Source of the DNA: Paractinoplanes deccanensis
Lineage (GTDB): Bacteria; Actinomycetota; Actinomycetes; Mycobacteriales; Micromonosporaceae
Direction of reading: 5' to 3'
Assembly: GCF_016862115.1 (NCBI RefSeq)
Contig: NZ_BOMI01000114.1
Span: 1-64,000, forward strand
DNA: 64,000 bases
The position numbers were made by a program, and so were the translations under genes. The first letter of the stretch is position 1. Each line of letters opens with the position of its first letter. A model generated the notes under the pieces. That model worked only from the letters and a program-made list of their open reading frames with translations, searched no databases and was not told where the DNA came from. This document shows, one piece after another, positions 16,760-24,806 of this stretch.

Positions 16760-19700
16760 ACCTCCCCGACCCCGCACGCTCCTGGGCGGTGCTGATCGGC
16801 GCGGCGCACTTTGCGTCCATGGACGACCTCCCCGCCGTCACGAGAAACCTGGAGCGGCTCGCCGAGCTGCTGCGCGACGAGCGCGTCTGGGGCCTGCCCG
16901 ACGATCACGTGGTCGTGGTGCCCGAACCCCAGTCGCCCGGCGAGGCCCTGGAAGAGGTGCACCGGGCGGCCGCCGCGGCGAGCGACACCCTGCTCGTCTA
17001 CTACGCCGGCCACGGGCTCCTCGACGGCGGCGACGAGCTGCTGCTCGCCCTTCCCGGCACCGACCGGGCCAAGCCTTTCACGGCGATCAGGTTCGATGAC
17101 GTACGCCGTCAGGTGCAGCGCTCGCACAAGCGGTCGGCCAAGGTGATCGTGCTCGACTGCTGCTACAGCGCCCGCGCGATGTCCGGCGGGATGACCCCGG
17201 ACGAGCCGCTCGCCGACAACCTCGCCAACCGGGCCGCCGTCGAGGGCAGTTACCTGCTCGCCGCCGCCGCCGAGACGAAGACCGCGCTGGCGCCGCCCGG
17301 CGAGACCTACACCGCGTTCACCGGAGAGCTCATCAAGATCCTCGAGGAGGGCATCGAGGACGCGCCGGAGCTGATCACGGTCGAGCAGATCTACTGGCGC
17401 ATGCACGGCGAACTGCTCGCCAAGGATCGGCCTATCCCCCAGCAACGGGTACGCAACGCGGGCGCCCGCATCGTGCTCAGCCGCAACCGCTGGTCGCCGG
17501 AAGCGCCCCCGCCCTCGATCCCGGCGACCGAAGCGTCCACGGCAACGACCGGCGCGTCCACGGCAACGACCGGCGCGTCCGCAGCGCCCACCGAAGCGTC
17601 CACGCCGCCCACCGGAGCGGCCGCGACCACCGGAGCGGCGGCGACCACCGGAGCGGCGACGGCCACCGAAGCGGCGACGGCCACCGAAGCGGGTTTGGTG
17701 ACGGAGAAGGACGACCCCGGCGCGGAGCTGGAGCGCGCCGGACGGGAACGGCCGGACCAGGAGATCGCCGGCATGCTGCTGACCCTGAGCGCGGACGAGG
17801 TGCGGCCCGTCCTGCGCGGCGCGGCGACCCGGCCGCCGGCCGTCGTCCGGGGCATCCTCGAGCTGCTCGGCGACATGGAGGCCGATCAGCTCGCCGACGG
17901 CCTGCTCCGGGCCATCGCCGACGGCGCCGCGGAGCGGACCGTCGACTTCATCGCGAACCTGCGGGACACGAGGGACGCGCGGCTGTGGAGCGACCGCCTG
18001 CTCCGGCACGCCGTCGCCCTCGCCGCCCGCGGCCACCCCCGGCGGGTCATCGACCTGATCTCGGGGCTCTCGGCGCGGGGCCTGCGGGACACCGCCGACA
18101 GCGCCATCGACCAGGCCGTCGCCCTGATGGAGGGCGAGGACGCCGCGCGCGTCGCCGACACGCTGCGCGAGGCGGGCCGGGACAGCGAGGCAGCCCGGTT
18201 GTACGCGGCCGCGATCCCGGCCATCGCCGGCCGCGAGCCGGAGGAGCTGGCGGCGATCGCCCGCCACATGAGCGACCAGCGCTTGTCCCGGGCCGCCCAG
18301 GAGCTCGCGGCGCGCGCCGCCGAACGCGACGCCCCGGCCGCCGTCCGCGCCGGCCTGCTGATCGCCTTCAGTCGCGAAAATGCCGGCGGCGCGACCGGTG
18401 GAAAAGACAGCGGCAACAGCGGCAGCACAAGCAGCGGCAGCACAAGCGGCGCCAAGGACAGCGGCAACGGCGGAGACGATCTGGCGCGATGCCGAGCTCT
18501 CGTGATCGAGCGACTGGCCGCATTGGACGAGAACGAGCTCGACGCCATCGTGGCGGAGCTCGGCAGACGCGGCGAGGGCGACCCCGTCGAGCTGTACATC
18601 GCCGCCGCCACGGATCGCCCGATCGAGCGCCTGACGAGATTCGTCCGGATCCTGCTCGGGCACAGCCGTCTGCGGGACGCCTTCCACCTGGTGGAGTGGG
18701 CGGCGCGCCACCGGCCCGCCGGCGACCTCGCCGAGCTGACCGCCTCGCTGACCCCGCCCCACCGCGCCGGCCTGCTGCGCAAGCTGATCGCCGCCCTGCC
18801 CGGCCCGCCGGACGCCGGTCTCGCCGACTTCGCCCTCCTCGCCCACAGGACGAGCGACAACCAGGCAACGAGCGACAACCAGGCAACGAGCGACGACCAC
18901 GCAACGAGCGACGACCGGCTGGCTGCGATCGAGCGCGAGATCAGCAACCGCCCGGACGACCAGTTCCTGCGCCTCATCGCCCAGCTCTCGGTGCGCGGCA
19001 GGACGGACCTGGCCGCCGAATGGCTCGGCGCGCGCTCCGGCGGCTTCAACCCGCGAAGCCTCCCCGACGACACCGAACTGTGGCGCGACCTCATCCCCGT
19101 CGTCGCCCGGATCCCGGTGCTCGCGGCCGGCCTGGTGCGCCTCGTCTGCAACACCCCGCAATGGACGATCGCCTCCCTGCCGGCCGCCTCGATCGCCGCC
19201 GTCGTCCAGGCGTTCCGGGAACACGCCGACAGCACCCAGCGCGCCACCCTGGACGGGCAACTGGCCACGCTTCCCGCCGAGCAGGCCGAGGCGGTCCTCA
19301 CTGCGATGGCCCAGCACGGCCGTCCGGACGCCCTCGAGCACGTCTTGCGCACCATCGGCGCCGTCGGCGATCGGATCGCCGCCGCCCTCGGCGCACTGCC
19401 CCCGCAACGCCGGTCCGCCCTGCTCATCGCCTTCCGCGAGGTGGCCCCCGCTGCCGAGATCTTCCGGCTCGGCGCCCTCCTCTGGCGCTCCGGCGCCGCC
19501 GAGGAGGCGCGTGTCGTGCTGGACGGACGCCTCTTCCTGCCGATCGAGGAGGCCGGCGACCCCGTCGCGCTCGCCGTGGCCGAGCTGGCACACGACCGCG
19601 CCGGCCGCTACGGCATGTCGGTGAGCCATCCCGTCGACCAGGCGGTGCTCGACGAGCTGGTGCAGCGCGGCCAGCTCGGCGCCGGGGAGACCTGCCTGCT

Positions 19701-20013
19701 CGTCTTCCGTTGGAACATCTTCACGAAGCGCAATCCGATCGTGTTCACGCCCACCGAGGCACGGTATTGGCTGCCGTCCGCGACCCGCGTGGACTATCGC
19801 GATCTCGCCACCCTCGGTGACATCGGCACCGAGGGCAGGCAGCTCACCTTCCGGTCGGCCGACGGCGAGCTGCCGTTGCGTGGCTGGCGGCTGAACACGG
19901 CCGACGAGGCGGCGACCGTGCGTGACCTGTTCCGCGAGATCCGGCTGGCGGTGCTCGCCGTCGGGGTGACGCCGGACACGCCGTCAGGGGGCAGCATCGA
20001 TCCGGCTCGCTGA
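16756..20013 (+). CDS. Caspase-like protease with long helical region, EACC1-linked effector
   Basis: A 1085-aa protein. Residues 8-250 form a caspase/peptidase C14 domain with the catalytic dyad visible: His86 in YYAGHG and Cys136 in LDCCYSA. After a Thr/Ala-rich repeat linker (about 258-310) come predicted antiparallel helices (315-540), a Gly/Ser linker (541-572), more helices with a TSDNQA repeat linker near residues 699-720, and a C-terminal strand-rich segment (LVFRWNIFTKRNPIVFTPTEARYWLP) resembling a bacterial PH-like domain. The GTG start overlaps the EACC1 stop. No NTPase is fused or adjacent. The likely role is regulated proteolysis in defence or programmed death, by analogy only. 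Confidence 0.88.
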   Translation: MNLPDPARSWAVLIGAAHFASMDDLPAVTRNLERLAELLRDERVWGLPDDHVVVVPEPQSPGEALEEVHRAAAAASDTLLVYYAGHGLLDGGDELLLALPGTDRAKPFTAIRFDDVRRQVQRSHKRSAKVIVLDCCYSARAMSGGMTPDEPLADNLANRAAVEGSYLLAAAAETKTALAPPGETYTAFTGELIKILEEGIEDAPELITVEQIYWRMHGELLAKDRPIPQQRVRNAGARIVLSRNRWSPEAPPPSIPATEASTATTGASTATTGASAAPTEASTPPTGAAATTGAAATTGAATATEAATATEAGLVTEKDDPGAELERAGRERPDQEIAGMLLTLSADEVRPVLRGAATRPPAVVRGILELLGDMEADQLADGLLRAIADGAAERTVDFIANLRDTRDARLWSDRLLRHAVALAARGHPRRVIDLISGLSARGLRDTADSAIDQAVALMEGEDAARVADTLREAGRDSEAARLYAAAIPAIAGREPEELAAIARHMSDQRLSRAAQELAARAAERDAPAAVRAGLLIAFSRENAGGATGGKDSGNSGSTSSGSTSGAKDSGNGGDDLARCRALVIERLAALDENELDAIVAELGRRGEGDPVELYIAAATDRPIERLTRFVRILLGHSRLRDAFHLVEWAARHRPAGDLAELTASLTPPHRAGLLRKLIAALPGPPDAGLADFALLAHRTSDNQATSDNQATSDDHATSDDRLAAIEREISNRPDDQFLRLIAQLSVRGRTDLAAEWLGARSGGFNPRSLPDDTELWRDLIPVVARIPVLAAGLVRLVCNTPQWTIASLPAASIAAVVQAFREHADSTQRATLDGQLATLPAEQAEAVLTAMAQHGRPDALEHVLRTIGAVGDRIAAALGALPPQRRSALLIAFREVAPAAEIFRLGALLWRSGAAEEARVVLDGRLFLPIEEAGDPVALAVAELAHDRAGRYGMSVSHPVDQAVLDELVQRGQLGAGETCLLVFRWNIFTKRNPIVFTPTEARYWLPSATRVDYRDLATLGDIGTEGRQLTFRSADGELPLRGWRLNTADEAATVRDLFREIRLAVLAVGVTPDTPSGGSIDPAR
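17530..17685 (+). repeat. In-frame 21-bp and 18-bp repeats encoding the first caspase linker
   Basis: Four 21-bp units (17530-17613) are followed by four 18-bp units (17614-17685), all in frame and encoding Thr/Ala/Ser-rich peptides such as EASTATT and GAAATT. Unit-length changes by whole codons suggest the linker expands and contracts by slippage. Confidence 0.85.
18850..18916 (+). repeat. 18-bp in-frame repeat encoding TSDNQA units in the caspase gene
   Basis: The unit ACGAGCGACAACCAGGCA is repeated at 18850-18867 and 18868-18885, with diverged copies at 18886-18903 and 18904-18916. It forms a hydrophilic linker between helical segments. Confidence 0.85.
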
Positions 20014-20028
20014 GTAGGGTCGAGGTTC

Positions 20029-20709
20029 ATGGATCTTTCACGCCGCTCCCTGTTGATCTCGGGAGCCGTCGCCGGCGCCGGCCTTCTCGGCGCCGCCACG
20101 CCCGCCGCGGCCGCCCCGAACGAGCACGAGCGCGACCCGCTCGAGCGACTGCTGGCCGGCAACCGCCGCTTCATCTCCGGCCGGGCCCGCCACCTCGACC
20201 AGAGCCTCGACCGCCTGCACGAGGTCGCCACCGGCCAGCACCCGTTCGCCGTCACGATCGGCTGCGCCGACTCCCGCGTACCCCCGGAGGTCCTCTTCGA
20301 CCAGGGCCTCGGCGACATCTTCGACAACCGGGTCGCCGGCAACATCGTGGACGACCTGCTGCTGGGCAGCATCGAGTTCGCGGTCGAGGAGTTCGGCAGC
20401 CCGCTCATCGTCGTGCTCGGGCACGAGCGCTGCGGTGCGATCACCGCGACCGTCGACGCCATCGAGAGCGGCGGCACGGCACCCGGCCACATCGGCGCCA
20501 TCGTCGACGCGCTGCGCCCGATCGTCGAGCCGCTCGTCGGCGGGCCCGGCGATGTCGTGGAACGTGGCGTGCGGGCCAACGTGGTCGCCCAGGTGGCGGC
20601 GCTGACCGCGCGCAGCGAGCTGATCGCCGGGCACGTCGCCGCCGGCGAGCTGCGGATCGTGGGTGCCCGCTACGACCTGGACACGGGCAAGGTCACGCTG
20701 CTCCGGTAA
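20029..20709 (+). CDS. Tat-exported beta-class carbonic anhydrase
   Basis: A 226-aa enzyme that hydrates CO2 to bicarbonate. The N-terminus SRRSLLISGAVAGAGLLGA (residues 4-22) is a twin-arginine signal with an AAAAP cleavage region, so the enzyme acts outside the membrane. The beta-CA zinc ligands are visible: Cys79 and the Asp81-Arg83 dyad in GCADSRVP, then His132 and Cys135 in LGHERCG. TAGGGT (20015-20020) lies 8 nt before the ATG, so it may be leaderless with its own promoter just after the caspase stop. Its last 17 bp overlap the convergent HxlR gene. Confidence 0.92.
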   Translation: MDLSRRSLLISGAVAGAGLLGAATPAAAAPNEHERDPLERLLAGNRRFISGRARHLDQSLDRLHEVATGQHPFAVTIGCADSRVPPEVLFDQGLGDIFDNRVAGNIVDDLLLGSIEFAVEEFGSPLIVVLGHERCGAITATVDAIESGGTAPGHIGAIVDALRPIVEPLVGGPGDVVERGVRANVVAQVAALTARSELIAGHVAAGELRIVGARYDLDTGKVTLLR

Positions 20710-21058
20710 GGGCCGGGAAGCGGTCGATGTTCGCCACCGCCCACCGCCGCAGGGCGGCGAGCGGCACGCACGCGTCCTCGCCGAGGGCGGTGAGCGAATA
20801 TTCGACGTGCAGGGGCACGGAGGGATAGACCGTCCGGTCGATCAGCCCCTGCTCCTCGAGCCGCCGCAGGGTGGCGGTGAGCACTTTCGGGCTGACGCCG
20901 TCGAGGCGGTCGCGCAGCGCGCCGAAGCGCCGCGGGCCGTCCTCGAGGGCGCCCAGCGCGAGGGCGCTCCACTTGTTGGCCAGCAGATCCAGCAGTTGAC
21001 GGCACGGGCAGGACGCGTCGTAGACGTCGTGCTGCCGCGAGCAGGAGTCGGTCCTCAC
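20693..21058 (-). CDS. HxlR-family winged-helix regulator
   Basis: A 121-aa regulator. It has the family's early cysteines (DSCSRQHDVYDASCPCRQLLDLLANKWSALAL), the helix-turn-helix/wing region FGALRDRLDGVSPKVLTATLRRLEEQGLIDR and the beta-wing HVEYSLTALG. The cysteines near residues 6, 17 and 19 may sense redox or electrophiles, as in HypR/QorR-type relatives. It is divergent from the zinc-type oxidoreductase at 21133, which is its most likely target; an inverted repeat lies between the two genes. Confidence 0.9.
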   Translation of the reverse strand: MRTDSCSRQHDVYDASCPCRQLLDLLANKWSALALGALEDGPRRFGALRDRLDGVSPKVLTATLRRLEEQGLIDRTVYPSVPLHVEYSLTALGEDACVPLAALRRWAVANIDRFPALTGAA

Positions 21059-21077
21059 TCGCCCATCGTAGTACCCA

Positions 21078-21096
21078 AAGGGAACTAAGATCCCTT
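21078..21096. promoter_or_regulatory. Inverted repeat in the HxlR/oxidoreductase promoter region
   Basis: AAGGGA (21078-21083) and TCCCTT (21091-21096) form an inverted repeat with a 7-bp spacer in the 74-bp divergent gap. It also sits among GGAACTAAG/GTAACTAGG direct repeats. It is a candidate operator for the HxlR regulator. Confidence 0.5.
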
Positions 21097-21132
21097 GCCG
21101 GTAACTAGGGCCATCGGAATACCGTTCCCGTC

Positions 21133-22128
21133 ATGAGCGACACGATGCGCGCGGTGGGCTACCGCAAGAACCTTCCGATCTCCGACCCGGCGGCCCTCGA
21201 GGATCTCACCCTCCCCGTTCCCGAGCCCGGCGAGCACGACCTCCGGGTACGGATCAAGGCCGTCTCGGTCAACCCGGTCGACGTCAAGCTGCGCGGCGGC
21301 AGCGATCCGGGCGGCGAACCCCGCGTCCTCGGCTTCGACGCAGCCGGCGTCGTGGAGAAGGTGGGTGCCGCGGTCACGCTCTTCCGCCCCGGCGACGAGG
21401 TGTGGTACGCGGGCTCGATCGCCCGCCCCGGCACGGACGCCGAGCTGCACCTCGTCGACGAGCGGATCGCCGGGCCGAAGCCGGCGTCGCTGGACTTCGC
21501 CGAGGCCGCCGCGCTGCCGCTGACCGCCCTGACCGCGTGGGAGGCGCTGTTCGACCGGCTGCGCCTGACCTCGGAGAGCACCGGTTCGATCCTCGTGCTC
21601 GGCGCCGCCGGCGGGGTCGGCTCGATCCTCGTGCAGCTGGCCAGGCGCCTGACCAACCTCGAGATCATCGGTACGGCGTCACGCCCCGAGTCCCAGCGGT
21701 ACGTGCTCGACCGCGGCGCGCACCGGGTGGTCAGCCACCGCGACGACCTGCGTGCCGCGCTGCCGGACGGCGTCGACTACGTCTTCAGCCCGCACTCGGC
21801 CGGGATGATCGAGACCTTCGCCGACATCGTCCGACCGTACGGCACGGTGGTGGCCATCGACGACCCCGAGGGCCTGGACCTGCTGCCGCTGAAGTCGAAG
21901 AGCATCGCCTGGCACTGGGAGCTGATGTTCACGCGGCCGCTTCACGACCCGGCGAGCCGGGCGCAGCACGACATCCTCACCCGGGTGGCCGAGCTCGTCG
22001 ACAAGGGCGTCCTGCACACCACGCTGACCAAGCGCATCGAGGGCATCGACGCCGCCGGGCTGCGCGAGGCCCACGCGATCGTCGAGGCCGGCTCGGCCAT
22101 CGGCAAGACGGTGCTGGTCAGCCGCTGA
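21133..22128 (+). CDS. Zinc-type alcohol dehydrogenase-like quinone oxidoreductase
   Basis: A 331-aa medium-chain dehydrogenase/reductase. GroES-like domain at residues 1-125 (SVNPVDVKLRGG, VLGFDAAGVVEKVG) and Rossmann domain with VLGAAGGVGSILVQLA (about 158-173). It lacks the catalytic and structural zinc cysteines, which suggests an NADPH quinone oxidoreductase of the ZADH/YogA group rather than a true alcohol dehydrogenase. It is divergent from the HxlR regulator; such pairs commonly answer to quinones or electrophiles. The 3' end overlaps the convergent permease gene by 11 bp. Confidence 0.9.
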   Translation: MSDTMRAVGYRKNLPISDPAALEDLTLPVPEPGEHDLRVRIKAVSVNPVDVKLRGGSDPGGEPRVLGFDAAGVVEKVGAAVTLFRPGDEVWYAGSIARPGTDAELHLVDERIAGPKPASLDFAEAAALPLTALTAWEALFDRLRLTSESTGSILVLGAAGGVGSILVQLARRLTNLEIIGTASRPESQRYVLDRGAHRVVSHRDDLRAALPDGVDYVFSPHSAGMIETFADIVRPYGTVVAIDDPEGLDLLPLKSKSIAWHWELMFTRPLHDPASRAQHDILTRVAELVDKGVLHTTLTKRIEGIDAAGLREAHAIVEAGSAIGKTVLVSR

Positions 22129-22873
22129 TCTCGCGCGCCCACGGGATGAGGACCCGCTCGATCGCGGCGACCGTGTAGAAGAGCGTGACGCTGAGCGCGG
22201 CGAGCAGCATGATCGCCGCGAACGCGAGCGGCGTGTCCGCCGACGTGCTGGAGAGGACGACGACCGCGCCGAGACCGCCGTCGGGATTGCTGATCTCGGC
22301 GACCACGGCCCCGATGACGGCGAGCGAGACGGCGACCTTGAGGCCCACGAAGATCTGCGGCAGCGCCCAGGGCAGGCGCAGCCGCAGGTAGGCCTGCCAG
22401 CGCGGGGCGTCGAGGGACTTGACGTATTCGGTCAGCTCCACCGGCGTCGAGGTCAGCCCGGCGGCGGACGCCAGCACGATCGGGAAGAACGAGATCAGCA
22501 CCACCAGCACGATCTTGGGCTGAGCGCCGAACCCGAGCCACACCACCAGCAGCGGCGCCACCGCCACCTTGGGCACCGCGTTCACGGCGATCAGCAACGG
22601 CAGGATCGCCCGCTCGACGGTGCGCGAGGTGGTGAGCACGACGGCGAGCAGCACACCGGCGACGGCGGCGAGCGCGAAGCCCGCCGCCGTCTCGGCGAAC
22701 GTGCGGCCCAGCTCGCGCAGCAGGTAGCCGGGCTGCCGGCGGAACGCGGCGACGATGTCGGGCGGCGCCGGGACGAAGAACGGCCGGATCCGCAGCGTGG
22801 CGGTCGCACCCCACCAGAGCGCGACCGCCACCACCGCCGCGGTCAGCGGCGCGACGACGCGAGGCACCCTCAT
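22118..22873 (-). CDS. ABC transporter permease (SsuC/TauC/ThiX type)
   Basis: A 251-aa permease with about six membrane segments. The cytoplasmic loop VKSLDAPRWQAYLRLRLPWALPQIFVGLKVAVSLAVIGAV carries the EAA-type coupling motif of the nitrate/sulfonate/taurine/HMP importer family. The ATG at 22873 overlaps the methyltransferase stop (ATGA). With the NMT1-type binding protein two genes upstream it forms an importer, but no ATPase is encoded in this operon, so a shared ATPase from elsewhere is needed. The substrate could be a sulfonate, a pyrimidine precursor or similar. Confidence 0.88.
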   Translation of the reverse strand: MRVPRVVAPLTAAVVAVALWWGATATLRIRPFFVPAPPDIVAAFRRQPGYLLRELGRTFAETAAGFALAAVAGVLLAVVLTTSRTVERAILPLLIAVNAVPKVAVAPLLVVWLGFGAQPKIVLVVLISFFPIVLASAAGLTSTPVELTEYVKSLDAPRWQAYLRLRLPWALPQIFVGLKVAVSLAVIGAVVAEISNPDGGLGAVVVLSSTSADTPLAFAAIMLLAALSVTLFYTVAAIERVLIPWAREISG

Positions 22874-23742
22874 GCCCGGCCCGAGGCAAAGCCCGAAGCA
22901 GAGCCGCCCGAAGCGGAGCGGCCCGACGTGGAGCGGCCCGACGTGGAGCGGCCCGACGTGGAGCGCCCCGAAGCGGAGCGGCCCAGAGTCGAGTAGACGA
23001 GATGACCGCGCAGCACCGTGCCGGGATCGGCCATCATGGCGACCACCCGGTCGAGGGTCTCGGCGGGCACTCCCGCGCCGATCAGGGCCGTACGCTGCTG
23101 CGCGATGTTCGCCACGATCAGCCGGCAGCCGGGCGAGCCGCCGGTCCAGGAGCGCGCGTGGATCTCGGTGTCCACGCCGGTCAGCCCGAGATCGATCAGC
23201 TCCGCGTGCACCCGGCCGGCCCAGGCGGGGTCGTTGCCCCGGGCCGGAAGCACCGACCCGATCAGCGCCGCGTGGTAGCGCTCGTACGCGGCGACGTCCT
23301 CCTCGCTCGCGGCGCGCATCACCGCCTTGCCGTACGTCGTCTCGAAGTCCTCGACGAGCAGCGCGCCGCCGGGAGCGAGCGCACCGGCGAGCCGGCGCAG
23401 GATCTCGTGCCGGCCCGGCAGGTGCATGAGCAGCAGGCGCGCGTGCACGACGTCCCACTCGCCCAGCGGCAGCGGATCGGCGGCGAGGTCGTGGCGCAGC
23501 ACCCGGTAGGGCGCGCCGGCCGGCAGGTGGCGCACGTTGATGTCGGTGGCGGTGACCTCGGCCTTGCGGGCGGCCAGCCAGGACGCGACGCTGCCGGCGC
23601 CCGCCCCGAGCTCGAGGCAGCGCCGCCCGGCGAGGTCGCCGAGCGCGGCCAGGCGGCGGGTGGTCAGCTCGTCGAGCATGGCGGCGAGGCTGCTCAGGCG
23701 GCCCGCGGACGCCGGGTCGTCGTTGTCGAAGGCGTACGTCAC
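22870..23742 (-). CDS. SAM-dependent class I methyltransferase with repetitive C-terminal tail
   Basis: A 290-aa protein. The SAM-binding motif I, CLELGAGAGSVASWLA, is near residues 42-57, followed by EVTATDIN and WDVVHARLLLMHLPGR. The last ~40 residues are pentapeptide repeats (SGRST, SGRSA) encoded by a 15-bp tandem repeat. The gene starts with GTG at 23742, overlapping the binding-protein stop, and its own stop overlaps the permease start. Sitting inside a transporter operon, it may modify the imported compound (inference). The substrate is unknown. Confidence 0.85.
   Translation of the reverse strand: MTYAFDNDDPASAGRLSSLAAMLDELTTRRLAALGDLAGRRCLELGAGAGSVASWLAARKAEVTATDINVRHLPAGAPYRVLRHDLAADPLPLGEWDVVHARLLLMHLPGRHEILRRLAGALAPGGALLVEDFETTYGKAVMRAASEEDVAAYERYHAALIGSVLPARGNDPAWAGRVHAELIDLGLTGVDTEIHARSWTGGSPGCRLIVANIAQQRTALIGAGVPAETLDRVVAMMADPGTVLRGHLVYSTLGRSASGRSTSGRSTSGRSTSGRSASGGSASGFASGRA
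22891..22980 (-). repeat. 15-bp tandem repeat encoding the methyltransferase tail
   Basis: Six 15-bp units lie at 22891-22980. The three central units (22921-22965) are identical, GCCCGACGTGGAGCG, and the flanking units differ by 2-3 bases. They encode the pentapeptide GRSTS/GRSAS in frame. Confidence 0.9.
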
Positions 23743-24719
23743 GGCGCGATGACCTGCTCGGCGGTGAGCCCGGCCGGGAACAGGCCGGTGTCGCTGAGCA
23801 GCGCGAGCGCCCGGGTCACCTTCGCGCTGTCGAGGGCGCCCAGCGGCTGGGTGTACGGGGTCATCAGCTCGATCTCGGCCCGCGCGGCCTCGGCGGAGCT
23901 CGCCGGATGCTCGCGGTGCAGCAGCTCCGCGGTGGCCGCGGGGTCGGCGATCGCGTCGGCCAGGCCCTGGAGCGCCGCCTCGCGGAAGCGCTTGACCAGG
24001 TCGGGTTCCGCGCCGAGCAGGTGCGTGGTGGTGACGATGCCGTTGCCGTACAGGTCGGGCAGGTAGTCGCCGTAGGGCAGCACGATCATCGGCTTTCCGG
24101 CGGCCTTCTCGATGCCGGGCCGTCCGATGAGGAAGGTGCTCAGCGCGTCGACGCGGCCGGCGGCGAGCAGCGCGGGCACCTGCTGCGGGCTCGCGTTGAC
24201 CCAGCGGACGGCGGCGGGGTCGAGGCCGGTCTTCTTCGCGTACGCCGGGAAGAGCAGCTGGTTGACCGAGCCGGTCGCCGCGCCGAGGGTCTTGCCGTTG
24301 AGGTCGGCGGGCTTGCGCACGGGCCCGCCGGCGGGCGCGACGATCGACACGAGGGTCTGCTGGTGTATCGCGGCGATGGCCCGGAAGTCGGTGTATTTGC
24401 CCTGGCCGGCGAGGATGAACCCACCGATCAGGTCGAGCATCGCGAACTGGGCCTGCCCGGCCGCGAGGGTCTTGAGATTTTCGGCGGTGGCCGCGCCGAG
24501 CTTGATGTCGACGTCGAGCCCGGCCTCGCGGAAGTAGCCCTTCTCGCGGGCCGTCCAGATGAACGCGTCGCGGCCGGCGGCGCCGAAGGCGGTGATGTAC
24601 GTGACGCGGCGCAGGTCCGGCGCGGCCTCCTCGCCGCCGCCGTCGTCGCCGCAGGCGGTGGCCGCGAGCAGGATCGCGCAGGCGGTCAGGATTCCCAGGA
24701 ACTTCTTCGCTCGGCCCAT
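23739..24719 (-). CDS. Lipoprotein substrate-binding protein, NMT1/THI5-like ABC importer
   Basis: A 326-aa protein. Signal peptide with lipobox LAATAC, lipidated Cys23, then an acidic Gly/Glu spacer. The mature part has the NMT1/SsuA fold features: DAFIWTAREKGYFREAGLDVDIKLGAAT, AAGQAQFAMLDLIGG, KTLGAATGSVNQLLFPAY and RVDALSTFLIG. Relatives bind sulfonates, nitrate or hydroxymethylpyrimidine precursors. It is the first gene of the three-gene operon (binding protein, methyltransferase, permease), each joined by a 4-nt overlap. Confidence 0.88.
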   Translation of the reverse strand: MGRAKKFLGILTACAILLAATACGDDGGGEEAAPDLRRVTYITAFGAAGRDAFIWTAREKGYFREAGLDVDIKLGAATAENLKTLAAGQAQFAMLDLIGGFILAGQGKYTDFRAIAAIHQQTLVSIVAPAGGPVRKPADLNGKTLGAATGSVNQLLFPAYAKKTGLDPAAVRWVNASPQQVPALLAAGRVDALSTFLIGRPGIEKAAGKPMIVLPYGDYLPDLYGNGIVTTTHLLGAEPDLVKRFREAALQGLADAIADPAATAELLHREHPASSAEAARAEIELMTPYTQPLGALDSAKVTRALALLSDTGLFPAGLTAEQVIAP

Positions 24720-24806
24720 CGTGGGGCCTCCCCGTGAGTCGAAAGATCCTCGAAATCCGAGACTATCGATTTATGGCATTGATCGGCACCGTTTCGCCCG
24801 GTCTGA

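Noticed and set aside
16717-19629. A 970-codon minus-strand frame opposite the caspase gene
   Set aside because: Low-complexity translation with no domain and no ribosome site; the plus strand carries the catalytic motifs.
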